From Microbulbifer celer (GTDB lineage Bacteria; Pseudomonadota; Gammaproteobacteria; Pseudomonadales; Cellvibrionaceae): 64,000 nucleotides of DNA. The DNA lies in NCBI RefSeq assembly GCF_020991125.1, contig NZ_CP087715.1, forward strand, positions 2,197,501 through 2,261,500. Direction: 5' to 3'. A program made the position numbers and the translations under genes. This document shows positions 19,242 to 29,932 of the stretch, one piece after another; the stretch's first letter is position 1, and each line of letters opens with the position of its first letter. The notes under the pieces were generated by a model, which had not been told where the DNA came from, did no database searches, and saw nothing but the letters and a program-made list of their open reading frames with translations.

Positions 19242-19354
19242 TGTGATATTACGGTTTATTTACAAATTGTGGAGGGAAATGCAGCACCTATACTGAAGAA
19301 CTCTCGTCATGATTTGGATAACAGGTGCGGAATCAGATACATGGTCAACGAACG
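19242..19354 (+). repeat. Diverged duplicate of the esterase upstream region (copy B)
   Basis: Partner of 16551-16665, including the sequence just before and over the esterase start codon. In this copy the esterase is intact and the MFS gene is a relic; in the other copy the reverse is true. Confidence 0.8.
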
Positions 19355-20984
19355 CAACCCCAGGTTCGACGATAGGTCTTTATGTGAGAATCGCCGTCGC
19401 AGAAAACCCAATCAACCCGAACCCGCGCCACTACGGGTGCTCACCCCCGCCGGACCTATCCAGGGCAGATTCGCGCACTGCCCACACACTGAGACTCCTG
19501 TTCGCCAGTTTCTGGGGATCCCATATGCCGCCGCGCCTACCGGGGTGTTACGCTGGCAGCCGCCACAACCACTCTCCGCATGGAGCGCGCCTTTCTCTGC
19601 TTGCGAATATGGCAGACCGGCACCGCAAAGCCCTTCTCCCCTGTTTGAGGTTACTGCGGCGGATGGAACGCCACTGGATAACGAAGACTGTCTCTACCTG
19701 AATGTTTTTGCACCGCCAAATTGCAGTGACAAACCACTGCCGGTGATGCTCTGGATTCACGGTGGTTCTTTCTATCTCGGGGCTGCAAGTCAGTCCCTTT
19801 ACTCCGGAAACACACTGGCCGCTTCCGGTCGCGCGATTGTGGTGACCACCAATTACCGTCTCGGTGCACTGGGCTTTTTGCGACTGTGCGATATCTCGGA
19901 TGTCCCCGCGACCGGCAACGAAGGGCTGCACGACCAGCTCGCGGCGTTGCGATGGGTCAAAGAAAATATTAAAGCTTTTGGCGGGGACCCGGATAATATC
20001 ACCCTGTTTGGTGAGTCTGCTGGCGCCATGAGTATCACCTGCCTGCTGGCTGCGCAACCCCTTGACGGACGGAAAAAGAAGGCGCGTTTATTTCACAAGG
20101 CGATTCTGCAAAGTGGTAACCCGGAGGCCCTGCACAAAGTTGACGATGCCAACGAGATCGCCAGCACTTTTTGCGATTACCTGCAAAAACTCACGGGTAA
20201 CCGCAACCTGACGTGCGCGCCCGTCGCTGATATCCTGAAAGCGCAGGAGGCAATTATCGCCGACCCGCGCATAGAATCCCATTGGGGACAGCTGCCATTC
20301 AAACCCGTGTTGGATGGCGGCTTAGTCTCAACCTCCCCTCTTCAGGCAATACAGCAAGGAGCGGGGGCTGACATCACCCTGATGGCAGGCAGTAATCTGG
20401 AGGAGTGGAACCTGTTCAGTGCGGCGAGACCGGAAACCTTTTCTCTGGATGAGCAACAGATACGCACGCATTTGAAAAGACGCCTGCCATCGGGCCTGAT
20501 TGATCCTTTGCTATCCCACTATCATCAGCGCGCTGCCGCCATGGGTAGCAGCCCCTGGCCCTTATGGAGCAGAGCTTGGAACCAGCTGCTCACCGATATG
20601 ACATTTACCCTGCCGGGACTGAGACTGCTCAGTGCCCACCGGGGAACCTGCTATCACTACCAGTTTACTCAGCCACTCACTGCACAGCCGGTACTGGGCG
20701 CCTGCCATGCCGCAGAGCTAGGCTATGTGTTTGGCACCCATCATGAAGAGGAACTCGCGCATTTTTATGGTGCGGAATCCAACCCCCACCATCTAAGCAG
20801 TGCGATGCGCGAGGCATGGCTGAGCTTTGCTGAGACCGGCAGCCCGGGGGATGACTGGCCCTCATTTGACCGCGGTGGTAGCTGGCACTTCGGAGACCAC
20901 CCATCAGGCCACAGGGTCGATATCCATCAACTCACGGCACTCTGGCAATCACTGGAAGACGAACATTTACGCGGCTACTTGTGA
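19341..20984 (+). CDS. Type-B carboxylesterase/lipase family protein
   Basis: 547 residues of the alpha/beta-hydrolase carboxylesterase type-B family. The oxyanion-hole segment reads MLWIHGGSFYLGA, the nucleophile elbow GESAGAMS carries the catalytic Ser, and EDCLYLNVFAPP is the second family signature; a GACHAAELGYVFG region late in the protein contains the likely catalytic His. No signal peptide is visible, so it is probably cytoplasmic. ATG 19341 is chosen because the same ATG is conserved in the relic copy at 16652; the open frame extends upstream to 19209 into relic sequence. Substrate is unknown; short-chain or aryl esters are typical for the family. Confidence 0.9.
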   Translation: MVNERNPRFDDRSLCENRRRRKPNQPEPAPLRVLTPAGPIQGRFAHCPHTETPVRQFLGIPYAAAPTGVLRWQPPQPLSAWSAPFSACEYGRPAPQSPSPLFEVTAADGTPLDNEDCLYLNVFAPPNCSDKPLPVMLWIHGGSFYLGAASQSLYSGNTLAASGRAIVVTTNYRLGALGFLRLCDISDVPATGNEGLHDQLAALRWVKENIKAFGGDPDNITLFGESAGAMSITCLLAAQPLDGRKKKARLFHKAILQSGNPEALHKVDDANEIASTFCDYLQKLTGNRNLTCAPVADILKAQEAIIADPRIESHWGQLPFKPVLDGGLVSTSPLQAIQQGAGADITLMAGSNLEEWNLFSAARPETFSLDEQQIRTHLKRRLPSGLIDPLLSHYHQRAAAMGSSPWPLWSRAWNQLLTDMTFTLPGLRLLSAHRGTCYHYQFTQPLTAQPVLGACHAAELGYVFGTHHEEELAHFYGAESNPHHLSSAMREAWLSFAETGSPGDDWPSFDRGGSWHFGDHPSGHRVDIHQLTALWQSLEDEHLRGYL

Positions 20985-21056
20985 GAGGTTCCCGGCTTGC
21001 AACCCCCGGTTTACATCACGGTATACTGGTACTGAACAAGTCACGGAGCACGTATC

Positions 21057-21638
21057 TTGCACAGAATCATACTCATACGCCATGGCGAAGCCGCGAAATC
21101 CAATACGGATGCCGACCCTAGACTGACCGAGCTCGGCCAGCAACAGGCGCACGAACTGGCAAGTTGGCTTGACTCAGAATTTCCCGGCGGTAGTGGTGTA
21201 AAGCTGGTGTCCAGCCCTAAAGCCCGCGCCCTTCAGACTGCGTTCCCCACCGCGGATCGCTGGCAGTGCGAAGTACGGGAAGAGCCGGCGGTGGTAGAGG
21301 TTCCATCGCCACAGGGGGTCGGACTGGCAAAGCGCGGCCACTGGATTAAGCAATTATTGGCGGGCTCGTGGAATACTCTCGAGCCCGCGCAGCAGGTGTG
21401 GCGAGAAGGCCTGATAAATTATCTGAAATCTCACCAAGACAGCAACCACCACGTAAGCCTGGTGTTCTGCCACTTTATGGTGATCAACGCTGTTGTGGCG
21501 GCCCTGCGTAATGACGACAAGGTTGCCCAGTTTTATCCAGATTATACGTCGTGTACAGAACTTGCCCTGAAAGACGGGGATCTGGAGATTGTGAAACTGG
21601 GCCGTGAGCGTACGCAGGAAAAGAACCGGATTCAGTAA
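21057..21638 (+). CDS. Histidine phosphatase family protein (SixA-like)
   Basis: 193 residues. The N-terminus MHRIILIRHGEAAKSN has the phosphohistidine motif (His9), followed by LTELGQQQAHELASWL and KLVSSPKARALQTA. The start codon is TTG at 21057 with an ACGGAG site eight bases upstream. SixA-type enzymes dephosphorylate phosphohistidine proteins; longer relatives act on small phospho-compounds, and this one is longer than SixA, so the substrate is open. It is convergent with pepN with only 24 bases between the genes. Confidence 0.85.
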   Translation: MHRIILIRHGEAAKSNTDADPRLTELGQQQAHELASWLDSEFPGGSGVKLVSSPKARALQTAFPTADRWQCEVREEPAVVEVPSPQGVGLAKRGHWIKQLLAGSWNTLEPAQQVWREGLINYLKSHQDSNHHVSLVFCHFMVINAVVAALRNDDKVAQFYPDYTSCTELALKDGDLEIVKLGRERTQEKNRIQ

Positions 21639-21662
21639 GTCCCGCCGGTACCACGTCAGGTA

Positions 21663-24311
21663 TCAAGCACAGGCGAGGCTCTTGCTTACCACTTCATACA
21701 GATCTCTCGACAATTCGCCGGCGTCCATAATCCCCTGCAGCGCGGCGCGCATTCTTGCAGACTCGTGGTCGCAATATTTTTTCCAGTGCGTGAGTGGTAT
21801 CACCAGGCGAGCTGCGATCTGGGGATTCAGCTTATCCAGCACGCTCACCTGCTCCGCCAGAAATCTGTACCCACTGCCATCCTCGCGGTGGAACTGGGTA
21901 AAATTGCGCGAGGCAAACCCGGATATTACTGAACGCACCTTGTTGGGATTGGTGATCTCAAACGCAGGGTGCTGCATCAGTTCACGCACCCTCTCCAGGG
22001 TGCCAAAACTGGCACTGCCACTCTGCAACAGGAACCAGTTCTCCACTACCTGGGTATCCTGCTGCCATTGATCATAGAATGCCCCGAGATACTTCTCCGC
22101 TTCTTCTCTGGGCGCATATTCCACCAGAGCACCCAGAGCGGCAGCCACGTCGGTCATATTCTCATCGCGCTGCAATTGCAGGCGAGCAAGGTCCAGCGAA
22201 GATGGATCAAGCGTGGCACAGAGATAGCCCAGACACGTATTCTTCAAGCTGCGCTCCGCGATATCGTCCGCCACAGGGCGATAGGGTTTACGCTGATCCA
22301 GTTGTTGATAACGCGCCAGTAACGGCGCGCTCAATGCATTGGCCAGGCTATTCCGGGCAAATTTACGCGCAGCGATAATCGCCCCGGCATCAACCACCTC
22401 ACACTCTTCCGCCAACTCCTGGGCACTGGGTAGCGCCAGCATCATTGCCACCAGCGCCGGATCCAGTGCCGCATTTTCCAGCACCGCGGAGAGGCCTTTG
22501 ATCAATGCAGCCGGCTCGGTCATCTCCGAGCCATCGCGATACTGGGCCTGTAACGATTCCAGTGCCTTGATCGCCAAACGCCGGCTGGCATCCCAACGGT
22601 TAAACGCATCCGAGTCGTGTTGCATCAGGAACAATAATTGATCTTCCGAATAGCCGTAATGCAGTTTCACTGGCGCAGAAAAGCCGCGCAGCAGCGACGG
22701 CAGAGGCGCATGGGGAATATTTGAGAACGTAAATGTCTGTTCGGCCTCAGTCAGGTTCAACACCGTCGAGGTTTTACCGCTGTCGTCCAGCGGTAGATCC
22801 CTACCGTCTGCGCCGATCAGGCCAATCGATACCGGGATATGCAGCGGAGGCTTTTCCGTCTGCCCCGGTGTAGCCGGTGTGCGCTGGGCGATTGTGAGTC
22901 GATAAGTCGCACTGGCTTCATCATACTGGTCCGTCACCGTCAGCACCGGTGTACCGGCCTGCTCATACCAGCGGCGGAATTGCCGCAGGTCCGCATTGTT
23001 GGCATCTTCCATCGCACAGATGAAGTCTTCACAGGTCACCGCTGATCCATCGTGACGCTCAAAATAGAGGTCACTGCCACGACGGAACGCCTCTGGTCCC
23101 AGAAGCGTGTGAATCATCCGCACCACTTCAGCGCCCTTCTCGTAGATGGTCAGGGTGTAAAAATTGGAAATTTCCATGTACGAGTCCGGGCGAACCGGGT
23201 GCGCCATGGGCCCGGCGTCTTCGGAAAACTGTGCGGTGCGCAACAGGGAAACATCTTCAATACGTTTCACAGCACGAGAATTCATATCTGCGGAGAACTC
23301 CGCATCGCGGAATACGGTGAACCCTTCTTTCAGGCTCAGCTGGAACCAGTCGCGACAGGTTACCCGGTTACCAGACCAGTTGTGAAAATACTCGTGGGCA
23401 ACAATGGATTCGATGCGCTGGAAGGCGCCATCGGTCGCGGTTTCCGGGCTGGCGAGCACACAGGCGGAATTGAATATGTTCAGTCCCTTGTTCTCCATCG
23501 CCCCCATGTTGAAATGATCCACCGCAACGATCATGAAAACATCCAGATCGTACTCCCGCCCATATACTTCTTCGTCCCAACGCATCGCGTGCTTGAGTGA
23601 GATCATGGCGTGATCGCACTTTCTGATATTTTTCGGCTCGGTAAACAGCTGCAATTTCACCTCGCGGCCGCTGGCAGTGGTGAAGCTGTCTTCTACGTAC
23701 TGAAGGTCTCCGGCAACGAGAGCAAAGAGGTACGAGGGCTTGGCAAAAGGGTCCTCCCAGGTAACACGCAGCCGACCGTCTTCGGTTGTACCGCTGTCTA
23801 CTTTATTGCCATTGGCCAGTAGCACGGGATATTTGCTCGGTGCGACAATAGTGGTAGTAAACACCGACATGACATCCGGACGGTCCGGGTAGTAGGTGAT
23901 TTTGCGAAAGCCCTCTGCTTCGCACTGGGTGCAGTACATACCATTGGAAAGGTATAACCCTTCCAGGGAAGTATTTGCCTCTGGCGCAATACGCGTATGA
24001 ACCTCCAACTCGAACTCCGGAGTCTCCACATCCAGTGTGAGCCCCCCTTCTCCCTCGTGATAACGCTGCGCCGGGAGCAATTTCCCGTCGATGGCAATAG
24101 AAAGAAGCTCCAGGTCAACCCCGTCGAGCCAAAGCGGCGGCAATGTCTTTTCACCGGCGTTGATTGCCTCCGGGTTGCGCCGGACCTTCAGACGGGACTT
24201 GACCAGGGTCGCCTGCGGCTCCAGATCAAAATGGAGATCGGTGTGGTCAATCAGGTAATCCGGTGCCCGATAGTCCTTCAAGTATACAGTGCGTGCTTGT
24301 GCTTCTTTCAT
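21663..24311 (-). CDS. pepN: Aminopeptidase N
   Basis: 882 residues, the usual length of gammaproteobacterial PepN. This M1 zinc metallopeptidase releases N-terminal amino acids from peptides. The exopeptidase motif GAMENKGLN and the zinc site HEYFHNW with the downstream Glu (LSLKEGFT) are intact. The C-terminal half is the all-helical DUF3458 region ending in [10 protein letters not shown]. No signal peptide, so cytoplasmic or peripheral. It lies 46 bases downstream of ggt on the same strand, so the two may be co-transcribed for peptide and glutathione breakdown. Confidence 0.97.
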   Translation of the reverse strand: MKEAQARTVYLKDYRAPDYLIDHTDLHFDLEPQATLVKSRLKVRRNPEAINAGEKTLPPLWLDGVDLELLSIAIDGKLLPAQRYHEGEGGLTLDVETPEFELEVHTRIAPEANTSLEGLYLSNGMYCTQCEAEGFRKITYYPDRPDVMSVFTTTIVAPSKYPVLLANGNKVDSGTTEDGRLRVTWEDPFAKPSYLFALVAGDLQYVEDSFTTASGREVKLQLFTEPKNIRKCDHAMISLKHAMRWDEEVYGREYDLDVFMIVAVDHFNMGAMENKGLNIFNSACVLASPETATDGAFQRIESIVAHEYFHNWSGNRVTCRDWFQLSLKEGFTVFRDAEFSADMNSRAVKRIEDVSLLRTAQFSEDAGPMAHPVRPDSYMEISNFYTLTIYEKGAEVVRMIHTLLGPEAFRRGSDLYFERHDGSAVTCEDFICAMEDANNADLRQFRRWYEQAGTPVLTVTDQYDEASATYRLTIAQRTPATPGQTEKPPLHIPVSIGLIGADGRDLPLDDSGKTSTVLNLTEAEQTFTFSNIPHAPLPSLLRGFSAPVKLHYGYSEDQLLFLMQHDSDAFNRWDASRRLAIKALESLQAQYRDGSEMTEPAALIKGLSAVLENAALDPALVAMMLALPSAQELAEECEVVDAGAIIAARKFARNSLANALSAPLLARYQQLDQRKPYRPVADDIAERSLKNTCLGYLCATLDPSSLDLARLQLQRDENMTDVAAALGALVEYAPREEAEKYLGAFYDQWQQDTQVVENWFLLQSGSASFGTLERVRELMQHPAFEITNPNKVRSVISGFASRNFTQFHREDGSGYRFLAEQVSVLDKLNPQIAARLVIPLTHWKKYCDHESARMRAALQGIMDAGELSRDLYEVVSKSLACA

Positions 24312-24357
24312 CCCGTAACTTCTCTTTTAAACTCTCAAACAACATCGCCTGCCGGCT

Positions 24358-26082
24358 TCAGTATCCGGCAGCCTGGCCATCCTTGCGACTTTCTGAAGCG
24401 CCGTGGTAGACACCGTTGTCTCCCCGCAGAATAGCCTGATAGCCGCCGTACGGGCCGCTCTCAAACCGGATCTGATGCCCCTTATGCACGAGCGCACGTC
24501 GGGTTTCCATGGGGAAACCATCTTCCAGACTCAGATAGCCACCATCGATCATGATTTCGTCAGTAGGCTGGCTCGAACCGCTGTGTAGAATTCGCGGCGC
24601 GTCCCCCGCTTCCTGGACATTGAGGCCGAAGTCCACCATGTTGATTACGATCTGTGCATGCATCTGCGGTTGGGTGGCGCCGCCCATTACGCCAAAGCTC
24701 ATCCAGGGTTTGTCGTTTTTCGTTACAAAGGCCGGAATAATAGTATGGAACGGACGTTTGCCCGGCTGATACTGGTTGAAGTGCCCTTCCTGGAGACTGA
24801 ACATCTCACCGCGGTCCTGCAGGATAAAGCCAAGATCCCCGGGTGTCATGCCGGAGCCCATACCGCGATAATTACTCTGAATCAACGACACCATATTACC
24901 GTCTTTGTCGGCCGTGGTGAGGTAGATGGTATCGCCGTGGCGCAGGGCGACATTACCTGCATCGTAGCGCTTGGCGGCGCGTTCGCGGTCTATCAGCTTG
25001 CGACGCTCGGCAGCGTACTGCTTCGAGATCAGCTCCTCAACCGGGATCTGATTGAAGTCCGGGTCGGCGTAATATTTGGCGCGATCTTCAAACGCGAGCT
25101 TTTTTGCTTCTGCAAACAGGTGTACGTACTCTGGGCTGGTGCGGCCCAGAGAAGCCAGGTCATAGCCCTCCAGGATGTTCAGGATCTGTAGCGCGGCAAT
25201 GCCCTGCCCGTTCGGCGGCAACTCCCAGACATCATAACCACGGTAGTTGGTAGAGACGGGTTCTATCCAATCGGACTGGTGACTGGCAAGATCCTCGTAG
25301 GACAGAAACCCGCCATTCTCCTTCATGTAACGATCAATCTCCCGGGCAATTTCCCCTTTGTAGAAGGCATCGCGGCCGCCATCGGCAATTTTCTGCAGTG
25401 TCTTGGCCAACCTTGGATTGCGGAAAAGTTCTCCCTCTTGTGGCGCGCGACCTTCCGGCATGTAGGTTTCGCGAAACCCCGGATATTTTTCCAGAATGGG
25501 GACGGACCGATTCCAGTAGTAGGCCACTAACTGAGTGACCGGAAACCCCTGGTTTGCATAGCGTATCGCAGGTGCCAGCAGGTCTTTCATCGGCAGACGA
25601 CCAAACTTCTCGTGCAGCTCGAACCAACCATCCACCGCGCCCGGTACGGATACGGGCAGCGGGCCGTGGGATGGGATGCTCTCCAGCTCCTGCTTGGCAA
25701 AGTACTCGAACGGCAAGGACTTCGGGGAGCGGCCACTGGCGTTCAGCCCGAACAGCTTCTTGTCTTTGGCGCTCCACACAATGGCGAACAAGTCACCGCC
25801 AATGCCATTACCGGTGGGCTCCATCAACCCCTGCACCGCATTGGCAGCAATGGCCGCATCAATGGCGGAACCGCCCTCCTTCAGGATATCCAGCGCCACC
25901 TGTGTCGCGAGAGGCTGACTGGTAGCCGCCATGCCCTGCGTCGCCAGTACCGGTGAGCGGCTGGCAAACCCTTCGCCATTGACGCGGTCATAAGCCTCGA
26001 CCGCAGTGACAACGGTCAGCGACATCAATACAGCCAGCGCCGCGCTCAGGCGGCTTCGCAGTGTTTTCAGGTTGGCTTTCAC
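24358..26082 (-). CDS. ggt: Gamma-glutamyltransferase
   Basis: 574 residues. A signal peptide (LSAALAVLMSLTVVTAVEA, about residues 12-30) exports it to the periplasm. The proenzyme cleaves itself before the nucleophile Thr in RHGDTIYLTTADKDGNMV (the T of the conserved T-T segment), giving large and small subunits. GGT hydrolyses glutathione and transfers gamma-glutamyl groups. Substrate-binding motifs GNGIGGDLFAIV and GGATQPQMH are present. It is divergent from ydbH across 206 bases. Confidence 0.95.
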   Translation of the reverse strand: MKANLKTLRSRLSAALAVLMSLTVVTAVEAYDRVNGEGFASRSPVLATQGMAATSQPLATQVALDILKEGGSAIDAAIAANAVQGLMEPTGNGIGGDLFAIVWSAKDKKLFGLNASGRSPKSLPFEYFAKQELESIPSHGPLPVSVPGAVDGWFELHEKFGRLPMKDLLAPAIRYANQGFPVTQLVAYYWNRSVPILEKYPGFRETYMPEGRAPQEGELFRNPRLAKTLQKIADGGRDAFYKGEIAREIDRYMKENGGFLSYEDLASHQSDWIEPVSTNYRGYDVWELPPNGQGIAALQILNILEGYDLASLGRTSPEYVHLFAEAKKLAFEDRAKYYADPDFNQIPVEELISKQYAAERRKLIDRERAAKRYDAGNVALRHGDTIYLTTADKDGNMVSLIQSNYRGMGSGMTPGDLGFILQDRGEMFSLQEGHFNQYQPGKRPFHTIIPAFVTKNDKPWMSFGVMGGATQPQMHAQIVINMVDFGLNVQEAGDAPRILHSGSSQPTDEIMIDGGYLSLEDGFPMETRRALVHKGHQIRFESGPYGGYQAILRGDNGVYHGASESRKDGQAAGY

Positions 26083-26288
26083 AATCTAAGGTCCCCTCGT
26101 TATTCTGAATGCGGTTGCCAGAGCGTTTATAGTCTCTACATTTAATACCAGCTCCACAAGCCGTCCCGCGACAGGATTGCGCCCTGCTGAGAGAATGTCG
26201 ATCAAATAGCCAGTCGTATGGGAATTTCCAGCGCGAAGAACAGTCCCTACAGCGTAACGAACAAAGTGCCCACAGCGAGAAAGACAAA

Positions 26289-29200
26289 GTGACTACAGCG
26301 GTCCTACAGACACTACATGCAATCTTGCGCTCCAGATGGACCGTTCTGACCCTGCTTTTGATCGCAATTTGTACGTTAACGTGGCAAACCCGCCATCACT
26401 GGATCCCCCCGCTGGGTAACCTCGGGTTGAACGGAGCAAAGATAGAACAGCTCTCCGGCGTCAATTTTTCTCCTGCCCAGAAGGGCAACATTGACGTGCA
26501 AAGTATGCGCCTGCGACTGGATAGTGGCGTCCAGGTCGAAATTAATGCGGCGCAGTTGCGAGGTTTGACGTCGCTACTTGGCGGCAACTCTGCACAGACG
26601 CCACTGATAGTCAACATCGGTCAGGTGCGGTTACGGAATCTGTCCAGCGCCGACAGCAACGCGAAAGAGAGCCCACCTGACCAGCAGTGGCATCATTCCG
26701 CGCCCGAATCGGCGCCCACGCCTATCACAAAGCCATCGACAGGCGGCGTTCAGAGCGCACCTCTACGTCTAAGTGAGCTGTTGCAGCGCCTTAAGAAACT
26801 GCCCAGGGCCGACCTGCGCATCCGTCAACTGACGATACCCGAGCTTTCGTCCACACCGATGCAACTGACTATTCAGAGCGGAGACGGAAAACTGGAAAGC
26901 CAACTGCACAGCAACCGCTGCCGTGACTGTGGCTTGGAATTACAACTGACAACCGGACTTGAAAGCGATCGACAATCTGCTCTTTCTGCAACGCTGCGGA
27001 GTCAGGACGCAGAAGCGGCGACACTTCAGTTGACGTCACGCCCGCACCGTTCAACCTCCAGTCAGACACCAATCAATCGCCCGGATGCCCACCTCGCTGA
27101 ACCGCGCTGGCGCATCCAAAGCGACCTGAATGTCAACCTGATTGCCATCCAGGCGTTGCTCCGTCAGCTGGGTGTCCAGCCCCCGGTTCCAGAGCTCGAA
27201 GCGTACCAAGCCAAAGGCAGTATCCGCCTGCAGTCCAGTGCAGAAGTCCCCGATGAGATTATGCAGATGCAGCGATACAAGGCATTCGATACCGAATTGC
27301 ACACTGATGCGCTCCAGTTCATGCTTCCCCCCGCCATCGCCGGCGCCCCCATGGTTGCCAGGGTGCGCAGTACTTCTGCGCTTCGCTGGTCACTCGCTAC
27401 CCTGCAACCATTACAAGCAAACACTGTCTCTGGCACGCTTGCCCTGGAACTGGATACGCTACCAGCTGCTTCAGGAACAGCAGAACCAGCGGGAGAGAGA
27501 AAAAGCGCAGAAGGATCTAAAGCGCCACTACTGGATGCCACACTGGAGCTATCCAGAGAGTCAGGACAACCCAGAGCTGATCTTTCCGGAACACTCCAAC
27601 TGGCCCGGGCCTATCCGTTGCTCGCTGTCGAACGCTGGCAGACGGCATTAGCTCCATACAATATCCGGGATCTCGAAGGGCAAATCCGGTTCGAAGGCAA
27701 TATTGATTTGCCACTATTGGCGAACTGGCAGAGTCCCGATGCATTCAACCCTATCGGGCGCAATCTTCGGTTTGAAATAAAGCCCGGCGGCAAGATCACC
27801 GCGAAGGTTGATCTACCGGACCAAAATAATCCACTGCAGGTCATCGGCTGGTCTCAGGCTCACGTAGCGGCAACGATTGAAAACAATGCTGTGTTCTCAA
27901 TGGAGCAATGGTCAACCCCCACGACTCTGACCGCAGATTCAGTGCAGCTGACGGTTACTGGCTCAGGAAAAGACGCTAAGGCGACGTTCCCCCCCATTCG
28001 TAGTGCAATCACTGACATCCATTGTGAGGATTTTTTCAGTAATCACTGCACCGCAGCGCTTGAGAGCGAGACGGGAGAACTTCAGCTCACCGACAGTAAG
28101 ACTCGTGCCGAATCTGTTGGCATCAGCCTGAACTTACGGACTTCGCCAATGCGTACGACAGCTCCCCCAAAAGAGCGGCACTGGCAGATCAGTAACCTGA
28201 ACCTTACCGCCAAAAAAGTGCTGAGTGGCGCTATCGGAATCCAGGATGCTGAATTTTTTGCCCCAGCCCTGGAGTGCAAACGCAGCACCGACAGAACGTC
28301 CTGTACATCAGACCAGTTGGCGATTGCGGTATCACCGCTCAGTATGATGGACAGCCGGATCGAGGGTGTTCTTTTCCTGGATCAGTTTTCTCTAACCACC
28401 GTACCGGACGCTGAGCCGGGCTCGCTTCCAGAAATCACGACCAGATACCGCGCGCACAACCTCGTCATGACAGCAATGGATACCTATACCGTGCGCCTGG
28501 ACCCCACTGGCGAAGCCACACTGAAGCAGGGAGTACTGGAGGGGAAAAGCACTGTGAAGGCTGGCAACATCCAGCTTGTGAGCCAGTGGCAACACAATTC
28601 GGAGAGCGGTAGTGGGCAACTGGCGTTTACCCTGCCAAGTACCGGGTTCAGCCCCCAGCAGTCCCTCAGCACGGTGATAGCGGGCATTCCGGCCGATATC
28701 GTTGAAGGCCGGATGGCAGCCTCGGGGAAAATACACTGGCCGGCTCAGTCACGCGATCGCGTTGAATTCTCACTTCAGGAGGCAGCCGCGACCTATGGCG
28801 ATATTGTCGCAGTGGGAATAGATGGCAATATCAGGCTAAACCGCAATAACAATGGCTGGCAGACGTCGGAACCCGCACCGATTCGGGTACAGCGCGTTGA
28901 TACCGGTGTCGCGGTGAACAATCTGCACTTTACCCTTGCGCTTTCCCCGCAACGGGACATTGTGCTGGATGGCTTCGCCGCCGAGCTGCTGGACGGCGTG
29001 CTTACCGCCAGTACTTTACGCTGGAACCTGGACGGAGCCCCTCGTATGTCCCAAGTGAACTTTACCGGTCTGTCTCTCAGGAAGCTGGCAGAAGAAATGG
29101 AGGCTGAGAACTTTTCCGCCAGCGGGCTGGTGGACGCAAAGATTCCGCTGGAAGTGGACAGACAGGGAATCACGGTTGAAGACGGCACCGTACAGTCCCG

Positions 29201-29507
29201 CCCGGGCGGAGGTCGACTACGCTACTACGGCGCCTTTTCCCCGCAGATGCTGACCGCCAACCCCCAGCTCAAAATGATCGCAGGTGCGCTGGAAGATTAT
29301 GAATATCGAGAGCTGAAAGGCACATTCACCTATCCCCTGAGTGGCGACCTCACACTCAACCTGAAACTGACAGGGCGCAGCGATGCGGTTGACGCCAACC
29401 GTGATCTGGTCATCAACCTGAACCTTGAGAATAATATTCCACAAATGTTGCGTTCTCTCCAGGCCAGCCGCAACCTGCAGGATGTACTGGAAAACCAGGT
29501 TCCCTAA
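26289..29507 (+). CDS. ydbH: YdbH family intermembrane lipid-transport protein
   Basis: 1072 residues, AsmA-like. A single N-terminal transmembrane helix (about residues 18-35) anchors it in the inner membrane; the rest is a long repeating beta-structure crossing the periplasm. The C-terminus (LSLRKLAEEMEAENFSASG; FSPQMLTANPQLKMIAGALE; NIPQMLRSLQASRNLQD) matches the conserved YdbH region. In E. coli YdbH works with the lipoprotein YnbE and chaperone-like YdbL, redundantly with TamB and YhdP, to move phospholipid to the outer membrane. The start is GTG at 26289 after GAGAAAG. ynbE and ydbL follow on the same strand, so the complete operon is present. Confidence 0.92.
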   Translation: MTTAVLQTLHAILRSRWTVLTLLLIAICTLTWQTRHHWIPPLGNLGLNGAKIEQLSGVNFSPAQKGNIDVQSMRLRLDSGVQVEINAAQLRGLTSLLGGNSAQTPLIVNIGQVRLRNLSSADSNAKESPPDQQWHHSAPESAPTPITKPSTGGVQSAPLRLSELLQRLKKLPRADLRIRQLTIPELSSTPMQLTIQSGDGKLESQLHSNRCRDCGLELQLTTGLESDRQSALSATLRSQDAEAATLQLTSRPHRSTSSQTPINRPDAHLAEPRWRIQSDLNVNLIAIQALLRQLGVQPPVPELEAYQAKGSIRLQSSAEVPDEIMQMQRYKAFDTELHTDALQFMLPPAIAGAPMVARVRSTSALRWSLATLQPLQANTVSGTLALELDTLPAASGTAEPAGERKSAEGSKAPLLDATLELSRESGQPRADLSGTLQLARAYPLLAVERWQTALAPYNIRDLEGQIRFEGNIDLPLLANWQSPDAFNPIGRNLRFEIKPGGKITAKVDLPDQNNPLQVIGWSQAHVAATIENNAVFSMEQWSTPTTLTADSVQLTVTGSGKDAKATFPPIRSAITDIHCEDFFSNHCTAALESETGELQLTDSKTRAESVGISLNLRTSPMRTTAPPKERHWQISNLNLTAKKVLSGAIGIQDAEFFAPALECKRSTDRTSCTSDQLAIAVSPLSMMDSRIEGVLFLDQFSLTTVPDAEPGSLPEITTRYRAHNLVMTAMDTYTVRLDPTGEATLKQGVLEGKSTVKAGNIQLVSQWQHNSESGSGQLAFTLPSTGFSPQQSLSTVIAGIPADIVEGRMAASGKIHWPAQSRDRVEFSLQEAAATYGDIVAVGIDGNIRLNRNNNGWQTSEPAPIRVQRVDTGVAVNNLHFTLALSPQRDIVLDGFAAELLDGVLTASTLRWNLDGAPRMSQVNFTGLSLRKLAEEMEAENFSASGLVDAKIPLEVDRQGITVEDGTVQSRPGGGRLRYYGAFSPQMLTANPQLKMIAGALEDYEYRELKGTFTYPLSGDLTLNLKLTGRSDAVDANRDLVINLNLENNIPQMLRSLQASRNLQDVLENQVP

Positions 29508-29669
29508 TGTGGTGTATCACACTAGTGGGCAAGCAGACGGCAAGTACAAAGTTCAGTGGAAATTTACGCAGAATCTGGTTAGCGTTCAGGCTTTGTTAAT
29601 CTGAAGCGCTCTATAGTCAATCTAACGTTCGTCGGGAGGTCACTTCCGGTGCCATTCAAGGAGTACGAT

Positions 29670-29885
29670 GTGAAAAACCATTCAGGACCACTTAAGCTGA
29701 CGCAAGTGGCCACAATACTGTTTCTTGGGGCAATCGCGCTCTCCGCCTGCACACCCACAGTGGCCGTTCAGGCGCCCAGTGAGCCTATTACCGTGAATCT
29801 GAACGTCAAAATCGAGCACGAGATTCGGGTCAAGGTCGATAAGGAACTGGACAACCTGTTCGAAGACAAAGAAGGTATCTTCTGA
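29670..29885 (+). CDS. ynbE: YnbE family outer-membrane lipoprotein
   Basis: 71 residues. A lipoprotein signal ends in the lipobox LSAC, giving a mature peptide of about 50 residues rich in beta-forming sequence (EPITVNLNVKIEHEIRVKVDKELDNLF split at the D-E). The start is GTG 29670 with AAGGAG at 29658-29663; a GTG 21 bases earlier is in frame but would place the ribosome-binding site inside the gene. YnbE stacks on the C-terminus of YdbH to link it to the outer membrane. Position between ydbH and ydbL confirms the call. Confidence 0.9.
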   Translation: MKNHSGPLKLTQVATILFLGAIALSACTPTVAVQAPSEPITVNLNVKIEHEIRVKVDKELDNLFEDKEGIF

Positions 29886-29932
29886 ATGGAAAGCGCTATC
29901 GACACTCATCGCGACGAATACAAGGAATTAGC

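Noticed and set aside
19111-19354. Insertion-sequence scar or attachment site next to hmp
   Set aside because: The sequence matches the MFS gene and the esterase flank; no terminal inverted repeats, integrase or target duplication are seen.
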